48,843 nucleotides of DNA from Pelagibacterium lacus. Its GTDB lineage: Bacteria > Pseudomonadota > Alphaproteobacteria > Rhizobiales > Devosiaceae. The notes under the pieces are model-generated. The model was not told where the DNA came from. It did no database searches and was given only the letters and a program-made list of their open reading frames with translations. A program made the translations under genes and the position numbers. Of the stretch, positions 8,089-18,264 are shown piece after piece (the first letter of the stretch is position 1; each line of letters opens with the position of its first letter). The stretch spans positions 1 to 48,843 of the forward strand of contig NZ_QQNH01000020.1 in the NCBI RefSeq assembly GCF_003345525.1, in the 5' to 3' direction.

Positions 8089-8550
8089 TGCAAACCTTCT
8101 GCCGCCAGATCCGCTGGCGGTCCAAAATATCGCAGCGCGGGCCTGCCGGTCGGCAAGCATCCTGACGCGCGAACATGTCATGAGTTGTGTTCAAAATGAC
8201 CGGCGCCGGAAACCCGACGCCAAGCGCCGTTTGTGCGGCCGCTGCGTGTCATGAACAGGTGATATATAGCGCCATGGGCGAAAAAATCAAGTCACCGCAA
8301 AATCATAGCGGAATCCCTGCCGGAACCGCCATTTGATTTTCTACCGCGCCGCTGATAGGATGCTCGGCATACGCTTGATGATTGTATCGGCCCGACGCTC
8401 CGCCATTGCGGATACTTCCAATGTTCTGGCCGAGCGGCGCGACCGAGCCCCACGGGCTGCCGACACCGGTTGAAAACCGGGCCCGCGATGACCATATCTG
8501 ACCTAGGCTATGGCAGCACCCGCCCCAATATTCACCAAGCCCAAGGCCCG
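8089..8550. other. Long intergenic region without a gene
   Basis: No frame here has a credible start and composition. Visible structure is limited: TGTCATGA occurs twice (near 8166 and 8249), and there is a short hairpin CCGGTT-GAA-AACCGG near 8470. An unannotated small RNA is possible because the stretch is long for this compact genome, but nothing in it matches an RNA family I recognise. Confidence 0.4.
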
Positions 8551-8614
8551 GAGCGCTTTCAGCAAAAGTGATTTCCACTTTTGCGGTTCGAAAGCGCGAC
8601 AAAGAAAAGACTCC
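8551..8614 (+). repeat. Dispersed palindromic repeat, copy 1
   Basis: The core is CAGCAAAAGTGATTTCCACT continuing TTTGCGG, flanked by GAGCGCTTT before and GTTCGAAAGCGCGACAAAG after. AAAAGTG/CACTTTT form a hairpin. The same unit recurs at 8615, 26698, 31563 and (inverted) 45587. Confidence 0.85.
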
Positions 8615-8664
8615 AGGCGCTTCCAGCAAAAGTGGTTTCCACTTTTGCGGTTTGGAAGTGCTCC
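8615..8664 (+). repeat. Dispersed palindromic repeat, copy 2 (tandem with copy 1)
   Basis: This copy reads GGCGCTTCCAGCAAAAGTGG, then TTTCCACTTTTGCGG and TTTGGAAGTGCTCC, so the outer arms (GCGCTTCC / GGAAGTGC) pair as well as the inner ones. It lacks the GCGACAAA tail of the other copies and directly abuts copy 1. Confidence 0.8.
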
Positions 8665-8766
8665 ATATTTCCGCCCCGCGCCGCCTGCGCGGGTCGAAGA
8701 TGCTGCAACATTGATGGTCGAGGGGCCGCCCTTGGGTGGCCTGCTCTTGTTTAGTGAGGTTTCCCG

Positions 8767-8976
8767 ATGATTGGTCCCAAATTGAGCACGCAGAGACGGC
8801 AGGATTTGATGGAAGCGCGCCAGCAGGAGGCCCTGCGGCAGGAGGAACTGGCCCTCGAAGCCACGCGCGCCAAGACCGCGCGCCTGCGCGCCCTGCGTCT
8901 GGAGCGCGAGCATCAGGCCGACCTTGCCGCAGCCGTGCCGGCGCCACGCAAGCGCCCCATCCGCGCCCGGCGCTAA
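8767..8976 (+). CDS. Small basic helical protein, 69 aa, unknown
   Basis: The protein is a run of charged heptad-like helix (RQDLMEARQQEALRQEEL, TRAKTARLRALRLERE) ending in a basic tail (PRKRPIRARR). It has no hydrophobic segment. TGAGG lies eight bases before the ATG. Short Arg/Glu-rich proteins of this type are common in alphaproteobacteria, but I know no assigned function; nucleic-acid or ribosome association would fit its charge but is speculation. It converges with mnmA, ending 11 bp away. Confidence 0.6.
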   Translation: MIGPKLSTQRRQDLMEARQQEALRQEELALEATRAKTARLRALRLEREHQADLAAAVPAPRKRPIRARR

Positions 8977-8986
8977 CGAAAGTGCG

Positions 8987-10135
8987 TCAGGCGACCATGG
9001 CCGTTTCGACAGCCTCGGCGATGAATCCTCCACCCAGCACCTGCGCGTCGGCGCTGTCGTCCGAATAGAGCACGCAGGCCTGCCCCGGCGCGATCCCGCT
9101 CTCTCCCGCAATGAGCGTCACATAGACATCCCCGTCACGCATGAAGGCCACCGCCTCCTGCGGGGCGCGGGTCGAGCGCACCTTGGCTTCGAGCGCCAGC
9201 CCGTTGCCATCGGCCATCTGGGCCAGCGGGCGCGCGCCGAGCCAGTTGACGTCGCGCAGCCGGATCGTATGGGTCGAGAGTGCCGACTTCGGCCCCACCA
9301 CCACCCGCTGGGTCCGCGCGTCGAGCGAGAGGACGTAGAGCGCTTCGCCCGCCGCCACTCCCAGCCCGCGCCGCTGGCCCACCGTATAGTGGATGATCCC
9401 CTTGTGCCGACCCAGCACATTGCCGTCCCGGTCGACGATATCGCCGGGCTGTTCGGCCTCGGGCATCAGCTTGCGGATCACGTCGGAATAGCTGCCCTGG
9501 GGCACGAAGCAGATGTCCTGGCTGTCGCTCTTTTCCGAGATGGCCAGCCCCATCTCCCGCGCCATGGCGCGGGTTTCGTCCTTGGTCATGTTGCCGAGCG
9601 GAAAGCGCAGGAAATCGAGCTGTCCGGCCGTGGTGGCGAACAGGAAATAGGTCTGGTCCTTATCCCCGTCGAGCGGGCGCAGCAGCTGGCGCTTGCCGTC
9701 GACGATCCGCGAGCGGACATAATGGCCCGTGGCAAGGCAATCGGCCCCCAGATCCTTGGCGACCTCGAGCAGGTCCACGAACTTGACCGACTGGTTGCAC
9801 GCAACGCAAGGGATGGGCGTTTCCCCCGCCGCATAGCTCGCCGCGAAGGGCTCGATCACGGCCTTGCGGAACCGCTCCTCATAGTCGAGCACGTAATGGG
9901 GGATGCCCAGCGTCGCCGACACGCGCCGCGCATCGTGGATATCCTGCCCGGCACAGCACGATCCCTTGCGGAACGTCGCTTCGCCATGGTCGTAAAGCTG
10001 CAAGGTCACGCCGATCACCTCATAGCCCTCGCGGGCGAGCAATCCGGCAACGACTGAAGAATCCACGCCGCCCGACATTGCGACGACGACGCGCGTTTCG
10101 CCGGGAGGCCGGTCGAAACCCAGGGAGTTCACCAT
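8987..10135 (-). CDS. mnmA: tRNA-specific 2-thiouridylase MnmA
   Basis: MnmA makes the 2-thiouridine at wobble position 34 of tRNA Lys, Glu and Gln in the cytoplasm, taking sulfur from a persulfide relay. The 382-aa protein has the PP-loop ATP motif SGGVDSS at residues 21-27, the catalytic cysteine in VACNQ (C113) and the second cysteine in SDSQDICFV (C209). It also shows the tRNA-contact signatures CLATGHY and KDQTYFL. Length is typical. The start at 10135 follows a short AT-poor leader; the first residues ([10 protein letters not shown]) extend slightly before the beta-strand VVVAMSGG, as usual in this group. It is monocistronic and divergent from the fliK operon. Confidence 0.96.
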   Translation of the reverse strand: MVNSLGFDRPPGETRVVVAMSGGVDSSVVAGLLAREGYEVIGVTLQLYDHGEATFRKGSCCAGQDIHDARRVSATLGIPHYVLDYEERFRKAVIEPFAASYAAGETPIPCVACNQSVKFVDLLEVAKDLGADCLATGHYVRSRIVDGKRQLLRPLDGDKDQTYFLFATTAGQLDFLRFPLGNMTKDETRAMAREMGLAISEKSDSQDICFVPQGSYSDVIRKLMPEAEQPGDIVDRDGNVLGRHKGIIHYTVGQRRGLGVAAGEALYVLSLDARTQRVVVGPKSALSTHTIRLRDVNWLGARPLAQMADGNGLALEAKVRSTRAPQEAVAFMRDGDVYVTLIAGESGIAPGQACVLYSDDSADAQVLGGGFIAEAVETAMVA

Positions 10136-10254
10136 TTTTCTCTTATCCGGTTGGGGTCAAGGGCCAGCGGACAAATCCGGGCGCATAAGCGCCTGTCTCA
10201 AGGTGGGTGCTTTTACGCCCATCGCGCCTGTGCCGCAACCGTGCCGGCGGGGAT

Positions 10255-10273
10255 GGCGGCAGAAATTGCCGCC
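10255..10273. promoter_or_regulatory. Inverted repeat, candidate activator site upstream of fliK
   Basis: GGCGGCA and TGCCGCC form a perfect 7-bp inverted repeat around GAAAT. Its centre is about 130 bp before the predicted sigma-54 transcription start, a normal distance for an enhancer of a sigma-54 activator. FlbD is the obvious candidate, but I cannot verify its binding motif from sequence alone. Confidence 0.35.
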
Positions 10274-10367
10274 CACCCGGCGCTTCCTGCCCTCCGGCCC
10301 CACCGCGCGCGGGACAAATCTCCGCCTAACGCGCTCTATTTCCTGTCGTTTCCGGAACGGCGGCAGG

Positions 10368-10384
10368 TTGGCAAGCCATTTGCA
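10368..10384 (+). promoter_or_regulatory. Sigma-54 promoter of fliK-flgD
   Basis: TTGGCAAG-CCAT-TTGCA matches the consensus TGGCACG-N4-TTGC, with the essential GG (10370-10371) and GC (10382-10383) exactly 10 bp apart. Transcription would begin near 10395, about 30 bases before the fliK start codon. A sigma-54 activator gene, flbD, lies in the same cluster. Confidence 0.72.
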
Positions 10385-10425
10385 TCTATGGGCAAGACCT
10401 TGTCCTTGCTTATGAGCACAGCATC

Positions 10426-11763
10426 GTGACCAACGCGCTCACCCTATCGGCCAGTCCTGCGCGACCCGCGGGCTTTTCCGTGTCCTTCCGGCCCGCCCCG
10501 GAAACGCCGGACCGCGCTTTCGTCGATTTGCTCGACCTCGCGGACGGCACGCCCGCCAAGGCGCTGGGGGCTGTCTCGAGCGCGCCGGACACCACATTCG
10601 GAACTACCACATCCGAAGAGGACGAACTGCCCGAGCTGCTGGACGCGCTCCATGCCCTGTTCGACACGCTCGCCTCCAGGCTCGACTCCGACAAGACGCT
10701 GTCGAGCGCCGATATCGACGAGCTCGGCCAAATGCTGGGCCGCATCGAGACCCTGCTGTCGGCGGGAACGTCCCTGCCAGCATCCGATGGCGACCCGTCC
10801 CTGCCCGACCGGCCGGGCCTGCGCCCCGGCGAAGCCTTTGAGCTCCTGTCCGGCCTTGCCGCCCGGCTGGCCGAGGGCCTGCGCGACGCAGCGCCCGAGC
10901 TCGCATCCCGCCTCACCGATCTCACCCGGCAGCTCGACGCCCATGCCGCGACGATCCAGACGGCCGCCGCCGAGACAAAGGCGAGCGCCGCGATCACCAT
11001 GCGCCATGTGGAAAGCGAAACCCGCCTCAACCCCGCCGCGGCCATAGACGCCGCCGCGACCGACACCGTCGATCCGGAAACTCCCGCCCCCGAACGGAAA
11101 ACGTTCGAGCCCGCCCCTGCTTCCTCCCGCAGCCTCGTCGGTTCTGACGCCTCCGCGCCGGCGGCGTCCCCCAGCGCCCGCTCCGGCGCCAATACCACCG
11201 CACCGGCCGCATCCGCCGCCACGCCGGCCGAGCTCGAAGCCCCCGATGGCCTGATCACCCAGCCCGCCGGCCCGCACACCCAATCACCCGGCGCAATCAC
11301 CGCGCCGCGGCCCGAGGCGGCGCTCTATCAGCGGCCGGAAGTCCAGGTCAATCTGCCCCACATCGCCGCCGAGATTTCCCGTCACGTCCACAACGGCACC
11401 ACCCGGTTCGAGATCCGGCTCAACCCGGCCGAGCTCGGCCGCATCGACGTGCGCATGGAGATGGACCAGTCCGGCAATGTGATCGCCCGCCTCGCCGTCG
11501 AGCGCAGCGAAACCCTCGACCTGCTGCAACGCGACCAGCGCGCCCTGATGCGCGCCCTGGCCGATGCCGGCATGGACACCGCCCGCACCGATCTGCAATT
11601 TTCCCTCGACCAGGACGGGCGGCAGGGCTTTTCGCGCGATGAGGATGGCGCCCGCCACGCCGTGCGCTTCGCCGCCCCCGGCGCCGATGCCGCGCCGTCC
11701 GCCGACACCGCCGCCCCGGTCCGGGGCTATGCCCGGCTCGATGCCGTCAATCTCTGGGTATAA
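10426..11763 (+). CDS. fliK: Flagellar hook-length control protein FliK
   Basis: FliK is the secreted ruler that stops hook growth and switches the export gate to filament substrates. The 445-aa protein has a long Ala/Pro/Ser/Thr-rich, low-complexity N-terminal region (about 1-300) and a C-terminal Flg_hook domain. That domain contains TTRFEIRLNPAELGRIDVRM and GNVIARLAVERSETLDLLQ, the hallmark of the family. The start is GTG; no ATG in frame lies nearby and the Shine-Dalgarno is weak. It is the first gene after a sigma-54 promoter and is followed after 12 bp by flgD. The identity rests on the C-terminal domain and the context. Confidence 0.88.
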   Translation: MTNALTLSASPARPAGFSVSFRPAPETPDRAFVDLLDLADGTPAKALGAVSSAPDTTFGTTTSEEDELPELLDALHALFDTLASRLDSDKTLSSADIDELGQMLGRIETLLSAGTSLPASDGDPSLPDRPGLRPGEAFELLSGLAARLAEGLRDAAPELASRLTDLTRQLDAHAATIQTAAAETKASAAITMRHVESETRLNPAAAIDAAATDTVDPETPAPERKTFEPAPASSRSLVGSDASAPAASPSARSGANTTAPAASAATPAELEAPDGLITQPAGPHTQSPGAITAPRPEAALYQRPEVQVNLPHIAAEISRHVHNGTTRFEIRLNPAELGRIDVRMEMDQSGNVIARLAVERSETLDLLQRDQRALMRALADAGMDTARTDLQFSLDQDGRQGFSRDEDGARHAVRFAAPGADAAPSADTAAPVRGYARLDAVNLWV

Positions 11764-11775
11764 GGAGCCCCGCCC

Positions 11776-12459
11776 ATGTCCTCGGTTTCCGGCGTTTCCG
11801 GCAGCACATCGAGCCTTGCCACCAGCCGCACGACGATCGCCGACAATTTCGACACCTTCCTGCAGATGCTGATCACTCAGCTCAAGAACCAGAACCCGCT
11901 CGAACCCATGGACACCAACCAGTTCACCCAGCAACTGGTGCAGTTCACCTCCGTCGAGCAGCAGCTCAAGACCAATGAATTCCTCGAGGCCATGATGCTG
12001 ACCTCGCAGAACACCGTCAACGCGCAGGCGGTGGGCTATGTTGGCAAGACCGTCACCGCGTCCGGCGCCACGACCGATCTCGTCGACGGCGCGGCCGCCT
12101 GGGTCTACCGCATCGACAGCCCGGCCGAAAACACCACCGTCACCATCAAGGACGCCAACGGCAACACCGTCTATACCGATCAGCTTTCCCTCTCGGCGGG
12201 GACCGACCACATCGTCTGGGACGGCACCACCTCGACCGGCGAGAGGCTTTCGGGCGGCCGGTTCACCATCACCATCGACGCCCGCGACGCCAACGGCACC
12301 TATGTGCCCGTCACCACCGAGATCCGGGGAGTCGTCGAGGGTATCGATGTGAGCGGCAAGGAGCCCTATGTGATGATCGGCGACCTCCGCCTGCCGCTGT
12401 CCTCGATCACCGCCGTGCAGCGCACCCCGGCCTCGGGCTCGGGCGGCGGAGCCGACTAG
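11776..12459 (+). CDS. flgD: Flagellar hook assembly (scaffold) protein FlgD
   Basis: FlgD caps the growing hook and is needed for polymerisation of FlgE. The 227-aa protein has the conserved N-terminal segment FDTFLQMLITQLKNQNPLEP and the following MDTNQFTQQLVQFTSVEQQ. The C-terminal part is the Ig/tudor-like region (YRIDSPAENTTVTI, HIVWDGTTSTGERLSGG). GGAG precedes the ATG. It is co-transcribed with fliK, 12 bp downstream. A weak hairpin follows the gene. Confidence 0.95.
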   Translation: MSSVSGVSGSTSSLATSRTTIADNFDTFLQMLITQLKNQNPLEPMDTNQFTQQLVQFTSVEQQLKTNEFLEAMMLTSQNTVNAQAVGYVGKTVTASGATTDLVDGAAAWVYRIDSPAENTTVTIKDANGNTVYTDQLSLSAGTDHIVWDGTTSTGERLSGGRFTITIDARDANGTYVPVTTEIRGVVEGIDVSGKEPYVMIGDLRLPLSSITAVQRTPASGSGGGAD

Positions 12460-12509
12460 GGCCGACAATCGCGCCCCCTCGCTATCCTCTTGATTTATCT
12501 TGATGGATG

Positions 12510-12528
12510 ACCGCCCCCTTCGGGCGGT
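12510..12528 (+). terminator. Weak hairpin after flgD
   Basis: ACCGCCC and GGGCGGT pair around CCTTC about 50 bp past the flgD stop. No T tract follows directly, so it is only a tentative terminator for the fliK-flgD unit. Confidence 0.35.
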
Positions 12529-12573
12529 TCCGTGGCATTTTGCATGTACTCTTAACCGGTTGTAAGTTTCCGC

Positions 12574-12588
12574 TTAGCCAATTTTTAA
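12574..12588 (+). promoter_or_regulatory. Candidate CtrA box upstream of sciP
   Basis: TTAG-CCAATTT-TTAA differs from the CtrA consensus TTAA-N7-TTAA at one base. It lies about 55 bp before the sciP start. CtrA activates sciP in Caulobacter, so the position makes biological sense. Confidence 0.45.
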
Positions 12589-12641
12589 GCCACGCACGCT
12601 AGTGTGAATGTCGGCTATGGTCAGGTTGAGTAGAGAGTAAA

Positions 12642-12920
12642 ATGACCGTACAGATGCGTCCGCGCGTGAAGTATGTGATCGGTCCCGATGGCAGTCCGCT
12701 GACCATTGCGGATCTTCCCCCGGCCGATACCAAGCGCTGGGTCATCCGCCGCAAGGCGGAAGTGGTTGCCGCCGTGCGCGGCGGCCTGCTCAGTCTTGAG
12801 GAAGCCTGCGAACGCTATACCCTTAGCGTCGACGAATTCCTCAACTGGCAGGCGGCGATCGACAAGCACGGCCTGGCCGGCTTGCGCACCACATGGATTC
12901 AGCACTATCGGGAAGGCTGA
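12642..12920 (+). CDS. sciP: CtrA inhibitor SciP (DUF1153)
   Basis: SciP is a small helix-turn-helix protein that binds CtrA and DNA and represses CtrA-activated genes in swarmer cells of Caulobacter. The 92-aa protein starts MTVQMRPRVKYVIGPDGSPL and contains the diagnostic stretches TKRWVIRRKAEVVAAVRGGL and LSVDEFLNWQAAID, which carry the HTH. Length is normal for the family. It lies between flgD and the fliF operon, the same neighbourhood as in Caulobacter, and ends in its own strong terminator. ctrA and chpT lie in the same window, so the whole CtrA control loop is nearby. Confidence 0.93.
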   Translation: MTVQMRPRVKYVIGPDGSPLTIADLPPADTKRWVIRRKAEVVAAVRGGLLSLEEACERYTLSVDEFLNWQAAIDKHGLAGLRTTWIQHYREG

Positions 12921-12960
12921 CGCCTTCTCACCGCCACATTCACGACCGGCCTATACCCTT

Positions 12961-12998
12961 CAAAGCCCGCCGCCCCATCGCGGCGGGCTTTGATTTTT
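12961..12998 (+). terminator. Rho-independent terminator after sciP
   Basis: A perfect 13-bp stem (CAAAGCCCGCCGC / GCGGCGGGCTTTG) with a 6-nt loop is followed by ATTTTTCATTTT. It separates sciP from the fliF operon. Confidence 0.88.
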
Positions 12999-13058
12999 CA
13001 TTTTCCCGCAAGGCTTTGGCACCCTGATGCAGGCGGTTCGCGTGCCATAAACCTTTAT

Positions 13059-13073
13059 GGGCAAAATTTGCCC
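13059..13073. promoter_or_regulatory. Palindrome in the fliF promoter region
   Basis: GGGCAAA-A-TTTGCCC is a perfect 15-bp palindrome about 120 bp before the fliF start. A second TTTGCCC half-site occurs at 13129-13135. It looks like a dimeric regulator site; the regulator is not identified. Confidence 0.4.
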
Positions 13074-13096
13074 GACCTTGCAAATTGCTGCCATGG

Positions 13097-13112
13097 TTAA
13101 GACCTTGTTTAC
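13097..13112 (+). promoter_or_regulatory. Candidate CtrA site upstream of fliF
   Basis: TTAA-GACCTTG-TTTAC resembles the CtrA box with one mismatch at N7 spacing (or TTAC at N8). It is 80 bp before the fliF start. CtrA drives the fliF operon in Caulobacter. Confidence 0.4.
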
Positions 13113-13192
13113 CATCCGCTAGGCATATTTTGCCCAGTGGGCGCGAACTGATTTGCGGCCCCATATTCTGGGCTCGGGGCAGAGGCGTTCGC

Positions 13193-14821
13193 GTGAATCA
13201 ATTGGGGGAACTGCTGGGCAAACTCGGCGTGGCGCGCATCGCGGCCATGGGCGCCGTAGCCCTCATGATGATCGGCTTTTTCGCCTTCCTCATCGTCCGC
13301 TCCTCCACCCCGCAGCTCGCGCCGCTCTACACCAATCTCGAATTCGACGATTCCGCCGCCATCATCGCCGAGCTCAACGCCACCGGCACCCCGTACGAAC
13401 TGCGCAATGAGGGCGCCACCATCCTCGTGCCGCGCGACCGGATCACCACCGTGCGCATGGCGCTGGCCCAGGATGGACTGCCGGCCCGGGGCCAGGTCGG
13501 CTACGAGATCTTCGATTCCCAGAACACGCTGGGCGCCACGAGCTTCATCCAGAACATCAACCACGTCCGGGCGCTGGAAGGCGAGCTGGCCCGCACCATC
13601 GGGGCCCTGAGCCGCGTCCAGAGCGCCCGCGTGCACCTGGTGCTGCCCGAGCGCGAACTGTTCCGCCGCGAGGTGCAAAAGCCCTCTGCCTCCATCGTCC
13701 TCACCGTGCGCGGTCAATTGGCATCGGGCGAAATCCGCGCCATCCAGCACCTCGTCGCCTCGGCCATCGAGGGCCTTTCGCCCAATGCGGTCTCCATCGT
13801 CGACAGCGCCGGCACCCTGCTGGCGTCCGGCGCCGGCGAGGACGACACCAGCATCGCGGCCCAGGCCCTCGAGGAGCGCACGGTGGGCATCGAGAACCGC
13901 CTGCGCAGCCAGATCGAGGAACTGCTCGCCTCGGTGGTCGGTCTCGGGCGCGCCCGCGTGCAGGTCGCCGCCGAACTCGACCTCAACCGCTCCACCATCA
14001 CCTCCCAGACCTTCGATCCCGATGGACAGGTGGTCCGCTCCGCCCAGACGGTGGAGACCGGCGACCAGTCGAGCGGCCCGGGCAATTCCGGCCAGGTCAC
14101 CGTCGCCAACGAACTGCCCGGCGCCAGCCAGGGCGGCGCGGCCGGCACCGGCACCCAGACCACCTCCTCGACGCTCGAGGAAACCTTCAACTACGAGATT
14201 TCCAACATCTCCGAGACCCTGATCTCCGAAGCCGGCGCCATCAAGCGCCTCTCGGTGGCGGTGATCGTCGATGGCGTCTACACCTATGATGCCGATGGCA
14301 ATGCCGTCTACGAACCGCGCAGCCAGACGCAGATCGACCAGATCACCGCCCTCGTGCGCACCGCCATGGGCTATGACGCCAATCGCGGCGACCAGCTCGA
14401 AGTCGCCAATCTGCAATTTGCCGAGCGCCCGGGCCTCGCCGCCGGCACGCAGGCTCCGGGCCCGCTCGATTTCAACCGCGACGACCTGATGCGCTTTGCC
14501 GAAATGGCCGTCACCCTGCTCATCGCCCTCGCTTTGGTGCTCTTCGTCATGCGCCCGCTGCTCAAGAAGGCCCTGGCCCCCGAGGCCAAGCCCCTCGCCC
14601 TGCCTGCCGCCGCCTCGGTGCCCGCCGACTATGCCGGCGAGGATGCCCCCGACCCCGCCGCCATGCTGGCGGCGCGCGACGCCACCGAGGCCTGGCTGTC
14701 CCAGGCCCGGTCCCTCGGCGAATCCCAGGTCAAGACGCTGCGCATGGTCGGCGATCTGGTGGAAGAAAACCCCAAGCAAGCCTCGCTGGTCATTCGCGAC
14801 TGGCTGAGCGAAGCGGCATAG
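13193..14821 (+). CDS. fliF: Flagellar MS-ring protein FliF
   Basis: FliF forms the MS ring in the inner membrane, on which the motor and export gate assemble. The 542-aa protein has an N-terminal membrane helix ([17 protein letters not shown]), the YscJ/FliF domain ([20 protein letters not shown], then [13 protein letters not shown]), a glycine- and serine-rich variable loop, a second membrane helix near residue 435 ([20 protein letters not shown]) and a short cytoplasmic tail that binds FliG. The GTG at 13193 is preceded by AGAGG at good spacing. The open frame reaches 36 codons further upstream but without family similarity. It is the first gene of the fliF-G-H-N-flbD-flhA run. Confidence 0.96.
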   Translation: MNQLGELLGKLGVARIAAMGAVALMMIGFFAFLIVRSSTPQLAPLYTNLEFDDSAAIIAELNATGTPYELRNEGATILVPRDRITTVRMALAQDGLPARGQVGYEIFDSQNTLGATSFIQNINHVRALEGELARTIGALSRVQSARVHLVLPERELFRREVQKPSASIVLTVRGQLASGEIRAIQHLVASAIEGLSPNAVSIVDSAGTLLASGAGEDDTSIAAQALEERTVGIENRLRSQIEELLASVVGLGRARVQVAAELDLNRSTITSQTFDPDGQVVRSAQTVETGDQSSGPGNSGQVTVANELPGASQGGAAGTGTQTTSSTLEETFNYEISNISETLISEAGAIKRLSVAVIVDGVYTYDADGNAVYEPRSQTQIDQITALVRTAMGYDANRGDQLEVANLQFAERPGLAAGTQAPGPLDFNRDDLMRFAEMAVTLLIALALVLFVMRPLLKKALAPEAKPLALPAAASVPADYAGEDAPDPAAMLAARDATEAWLSQARSLGESQVKTLRMVGDLVEENPKQASLVIRDWLSEAA

Positions 14822-14828
14822 GCCTCCC

Positions 14829-15908
14829 ATGGCACTCACCAATCCCCAGACCGCGGTCGCCGATCCCGAGGCCATGAACAAGGGCCTCGTCATCGACAAT
14901 GACAAATCGCGGCGCCTCTTGTCGGGCGACGAGAAGGCCGCGGCCCTTCTGCTCGCCCTCGGCCCGGATTTCGGCAAGCCCATCTGGGACGAGCTCGACG
15001 AGATTGAAATCCGCCAGCTCTCGCGCGCCATGGTGCGGCTGGGACCGATCACCCAGGAAATGCTCGACGAATTGCTGGGGGAATTCGTCATGGGCGTGTC
15101 TTCGTCGGGCGCCATGGCGGGCAATACCGATTCCACCGAACGGCTGCTGCTGTCCTTCCTCCCCAAGGAGCGCGTCGACCAGATCATGGAGGAGATTCGG
15201 GGCCCGGCCGGGCGCAATATCTGGGAGAAGCTCTCCAACGTTCAGGAAGATATCCTCGCCAGCTATCTCAAGAACGAATACCCCCAGACCATCGCCGTGG
15301 TGCTCACCAAGATTTCCACCGACCACGCCTCGCGCGTTCTCGCCGTCCTCCCCGAGGAGCTGGCCATGGACGTGGTGCAGCGCATGCTGTCGATCGATCC
15401 CGTGCAGAAGGAAATCCTCGAAAAGATCGAGGCCACCCTGCGCACCGAGTTCATGTCCACCCTGAGCCATACCCAGCGCCGCGACAGCCATGAGCAGATG
15501 GCCGATATCTTCAACGCCTTCGACCGCCAGACCGAAGCCCGCTTCATGACGTCGCTGGAAGACGCCAATCGCGACAGCGCCGAGCGCATCAAGGCTCTGA
15601 TGTTCACCTTCGACGACCTGACCCGTCTCGAATCCGCCGCCATCCAGACCCTCCTCCAGGCCTTCGACAAGAAGGAGCTGGCCTTGGCGCTCAAGGGCGC
15701 TTCCGAGACGGCGCGCGAATTCTTCTTCTCCAACATGTCGGCCCGCGCCGCCAACATGATGCGCGACGATATGGAAGCCATGGGTGCCGTGCGCCTCAAG
15801 GACGTGGACGAGGCCCAGTCCCGCCTCGTCAACACCGCCAAGGACCTTTCCGCCCGCGGTGAGATCGTCATCGCCAAGGGCAAGGCCGACGAGGAGATGG
15901 TGCTGTGA
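14829..15908 (+). CDS. fliG: Flagellar motor switch protein FliG
   Basis: FliG couples the stator to the rotor and sits between FliF and FliM. The 359-aa protein shows the N-terminal FliF-binding region ([17 protein letters not shown]), the middle domain with [20 protein letters not shown] and the C-terminal torque domain with [19 protein letters not shown] and [20 protein letters not shown]. The N-terminal extension of about 30 residues is common in alphaproteobacteria. It starts 7 bp after fliF and overlaps the next gene by four bases. Confidence 0.97.
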   Translation: MALTNPQTAVADPEAMNKGLVIDNDKSRRLLSGDEKAAALLLALGPDFGKPIWDELDEIEIRQLSRAMVRLGPITQEMLDELLGEFVMGVSSSGAMAGNTDSTERLLLSFLPKERVDQIMEEIRGPAGRNIWEKLSNVQEDILASYLKNEYPQTIAVVLTKISTDHASRVLAVLPEELAMDVVQRMLSIDPVQKEILEKIEATLRTEFMSTLSHTQRRDSHEQMADIFNAFDRQTEARFMTSLEDANRDSAERIKALMFTFDDLTRLESAAIQTLLQAFDKKELALALKGASETAREFFFSNMSARAANMMRDDMEAMGAVRLKDVDEAQSRLVNTAKDLSARGEIVIAKGKADEEMVL

Positions 15909-16531
15909 GCGTCGCCCACAAATTCACCTTCGATCTCGACCTCGCCCATACCCCGCCCCCCAGCAAGGTGATGGCGGAAGACGAGTTCGACCGTCAGATC
16001 GCCGCCGCGCGCCAGCAAGGCTATGCCCAGGGCTTCGCCGCCGGCGAGGCCGGTGCCGAGGCCCAGTCGGCCAGGGCAAGGGCCGCCGCTACCGAGCATC
16101 TCGCCGACGCGGTCAGCCATATGCTGGCCGGCATCGGCGCATATGAAAGCCGGCATCTGGCCGGCGCGGTGGACCTTGCCGCTTCGGTGGGCCGCAAGCT
16201 CGCCGCGCACCTCATCGCCCGCCACCCCGAGGCCGAGCTTGAGGCGCTGATCCATGACTGCATGGCCTCGCTCGAAAACGCCCCGCATCTGGTGATCCGC
16301 TGCCACCCCGACCTGTGCGACGCCATCCGCGACACCACCGAGGAGCGCATGCGCATCACCGGCTTTGCCGGACGCCTCGTGGTTCTGGGCGATCCCGACA
16401 TCAAGCTCGGCGACGGCCGCATCGAATGGGCCGATGGCGGCCTCGTGCGCGACATCAACGCCATTTCCAGTGAAATCAATGCCCGCATCTCCGCCTATCT
16501 GGCGGCCAGCGGCGTCAAGGACGGAGACTAG
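15905..16531 (+). CDS. fliH: Flagellar export stator-like protein FliH (FlbE-like)
   Basis: The 208-aa protein occupies the position of flbE in the Caulobacter fliF operon and resembles FliH, the regulator that links the FliI ATPase to the switch. The N-terminal part has the GxxxG-like helix typical of FliH ([18 protein letters not shown]). The C-terminal domain contains [11 protein letters not shown] and [15 protein letters not shown], the latter close to the family signature. Start is GTG in a GTGA overlap with the fliG stop, indicating translational coupling. The sequence is divergent from enterobacterial FliH, so the call leans on context plus the C-terminal motif. Confidence 0.85.
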   Translation: MSVAHKFTFDLDLAHTPPPSKVMAEDEFDRQIAAARQQGYAQGFAAGEAGAEAQSARARAAATEHLADAVSHMLAGIGAYESRHLAGAVDLAASVGRKLAAHLIARHPEAELEALIHDCMASLENAPHLVIRCHPDLCDAIRDTTEERMRITGFAGRLVVLGDPDIKLGDGRIEWADGGLVRDINAISSEINARISAYLAASGVKDGD

Positions 16532-16534
16532 GCC

Positions 16535-16879
16535 ATGACCAATGGCGGCGACGAGACCCGGACCGCGCCCGACGGCATCTCCCTTGAGGAAATGCTCGCC
16601 GATTTCAACGAAGACGAGGCCGGCGGCGGCGAGAAGACCGCCAGCGATCTCGAAGCGGTGTTCGACGTGCCCGTGCGCCTCTCGGTGGTGCTCGGGCGCA
16701 CCCGCATGCCGGTGTCCAAGCTCCTGAAAATGGATGTCGGCTCGGTGGTCGAGCTTGACCGTCAGGTCGGCGAAGCCATCGACATCTATGTCAACGACCG
16801 TCTGGTGGCGCGCGGGGAGATCGTCCTTGTCGAAGGACGGCTCGGCGTCACCATGACGGAAATCATCAAGGCCGCATAA
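16535..16879 (+). CDS. fliN: Flagellar motor switch protein FliN
   Basis: FliN is the SpoA-domain component of the cytoplasmic C ring. The 114-aa protein has an acidic N-terminal tail ([15 protein letters not shown]) and the SpoA fold with [38 protein letters not shown] and [20 protein letters not shown]. Length is typical. It follows fliH after 3 bp and precedes flbD by 14 bp. fliM is not in this window. Confidence 0.96.
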   Translation: MTNGGDETRTAPDGISLEEMLADFNEDEAGGGEKTASDLEAVFDVPVRLSVVLGRTRMPVSKLLKMDVGSVVELDRQVGEAIDIYVNDRLVARGEIVLVEGRLGVTMTEIIKAA

Positions 16880-16893
16880 GGGGAGTTCCGACC

Positions 16894-18260
<1,367 letters not shown>

Positions 18261-18264
<4 letters not shown>

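Noticed and set aside
10151-10429. Open frame of 92 codons between mnmA and fliK
   Set aside because: No ribosome binding site, low-quality composition, and it covers the sigma-54 promoter region.
13015-13034. TTGGCACC-N3-ATGCAG before fliF as a second sigma-54 promoter
   Set aside because: GG and GC are only 9 bp apart; sigma-54 requires 10.
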